Position numbers and translations under genes: made by a program. The notes below the pieces were generated by a model, which did not search any database, had not been told where the DNA came from, and was given only the letters and a program-made list of their open reading frames with translations. Positions 63,714 through 64,000 of a DNA stretch of 64,000 nucleotides are shown in pieces. How positions within the stretch are numbered: position 1 is the stretch's first letter; each line of letters starts with the position of its first letter. The stretch is from Chryseobacterium caseinilyticum (GTDB lineage: Bacteria; Bacteroidota; Bacteroidia; Flavobacteriales; Weeksellaceae): contig NZ_JACYFS010000001.1 in NCBI RefSeq assembly GCF_014837145.1, positions 1,488,001 to 1,552,000 on the forward strand. Reading direction: 5' to 3'.

Positions 63714-64000
63714 ATGAAGTTGAAATTTTTAGGCACCGGAACCTCACAGGGCGTTCCCGTTATTGGATGCGAATGCGAGGTTTGTAAGTCTGCCAATCCA
63801 AAAGATACACGATTCAGGTCTTCAGTGATGATTACCTCGGATGAAGGTAAAAAAATCCTCATCGACTGTGGCCCCGATTTCCGGCAGCAAATGCTTCTGA
63901 ATAATGAGGGACATATTGACATCGTACTGATTACCCACGAGCACAATGACCATGTGATCGGACTTGATGATATGCGGCCTTTGATTTTCAAAACCGGAAA
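63714..64000 (+). CDS. MBL fold metallo-hydrolase (PhnP-like), 3' end cut by window
   Basis: Frame from ATG 63714 reads MKLKFLGTGTSQGVPVIGCE, then CEVCKSANPKDTRFRSS and LIDCGPDFRQQML. The metal motif THEHNDHVIGLDD (HxHxDH) is just before the end. This is a PhnP-like cyclic phosphodiesterase family member. It is divergent from the 475-residue gene with a 55-bp gap. About 95 residues are in the window; the rest lies beyond it. Confidence 0.88.
   Translation, partial: MKLKFLGTGTSQGVPVIGCECEVCKSANPKDTRFRSSVMITSDEGKKILIDCGPDFRQQMLLNNEGHIDIVLITHEHNDHVIGLDDMRPLIFKTG

Noticed and set aside
63659..63991. N-terminal extension of the 475-residue minus-strand frame
   Set aside because: It is antisense to the start of the MBL hydrolase gene and the family begins MYQKLTPKQ.

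Overview
This window is chromosomal DNA from a Flavobacteriia member, most like Chryseobacterium and its relatives (Weeksellaceae). The evidence is the fused lpxC-fabZ gene, the type IX secretion regulator PorX, a wzx/wzy/wzc-type polysaccharide cluster next to rimO, several promoters of the Bacteroidota form (TAnnTTTG at -7), AT-rich spacers and few clear Shine-Dalgarno sites. The assignment rests on gene content and order recalled from related genomes, not on a database search.

Layout. 1-1.2 kb: end of an ABC-2 permease. 1.2-1.57 kb: decayed Fic gene. 1.6-10 kb, minus strand: outer-membrane barrel, sucD, an LpxD-like acyltransferase, a hypothetical protein, then a lipid A operon (lpxD, lpxC-fabZ, lpxA) that continues into a small secreted protein and efp. 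10-16.3 kb: HD phosphohydrolase, S41 peptidase, porX, exonuclease III, RlpA-like protein. 16.5-28.1 kb: rimO and an exopolysaccharide cluster (rfbC, two phosphoglycosyl transferases, three glycosyltransferases, EpsG-like polymerase, Wzc-like autokinase, Wzx flippase). 28.3-29.3 kb: tyrA behind a tyrosine-codon leader peptide and attenuator. 29.3-39.5 kb: Zn-ribbon regulator with membrane partner, beta-lactamase-fold hydrolase, serine deaminase, ammonium transporter, alpha/beta hydrolase, two YceI proteins, glucokinase, porin-like barrel. 39.7-47.9 kb: DUF1800/DUF1501 pair, DEAD-box helicase, WYL regulator, HopJ-family protein, RtcB. 48-51.5 kb: an AT-rich subtilase plus AAA ATPase pair resembling the IetAS anti-phage system, but arranged tail to tail. 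51.8-54.3 kb: hypothetical gene, 21-bp minisatellite, cold-shock-domain gene and a secreted 17-residue-repeat protein. 54.5-64 kb: pnp, a lipid A deacylase-like protein, rpsO, mgtE, a BtuF-like binding protein, a GAF/fRMsr protein, a 475-residue conserved protein and the start of a PhnP-like MBL hydrolase.

The two strongest candidates for further work are (1) the tyrosine attenuator upstream of tyrA, where leader, 1:2, 2:3 and 3:4 helices can all be drawn from the sequence, and (2) the convergent subtilase/AAA pair. The spacers also carry several repeat families: a G-rich hexamer repeat at three places, a 21-bp minisatellite, REP-like palindromes, and a dispersed element of about 60 bp next to the stop codons of two genes. 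No rRNA, tRNA, CRISPR array or intact insertion sequence was recognised.
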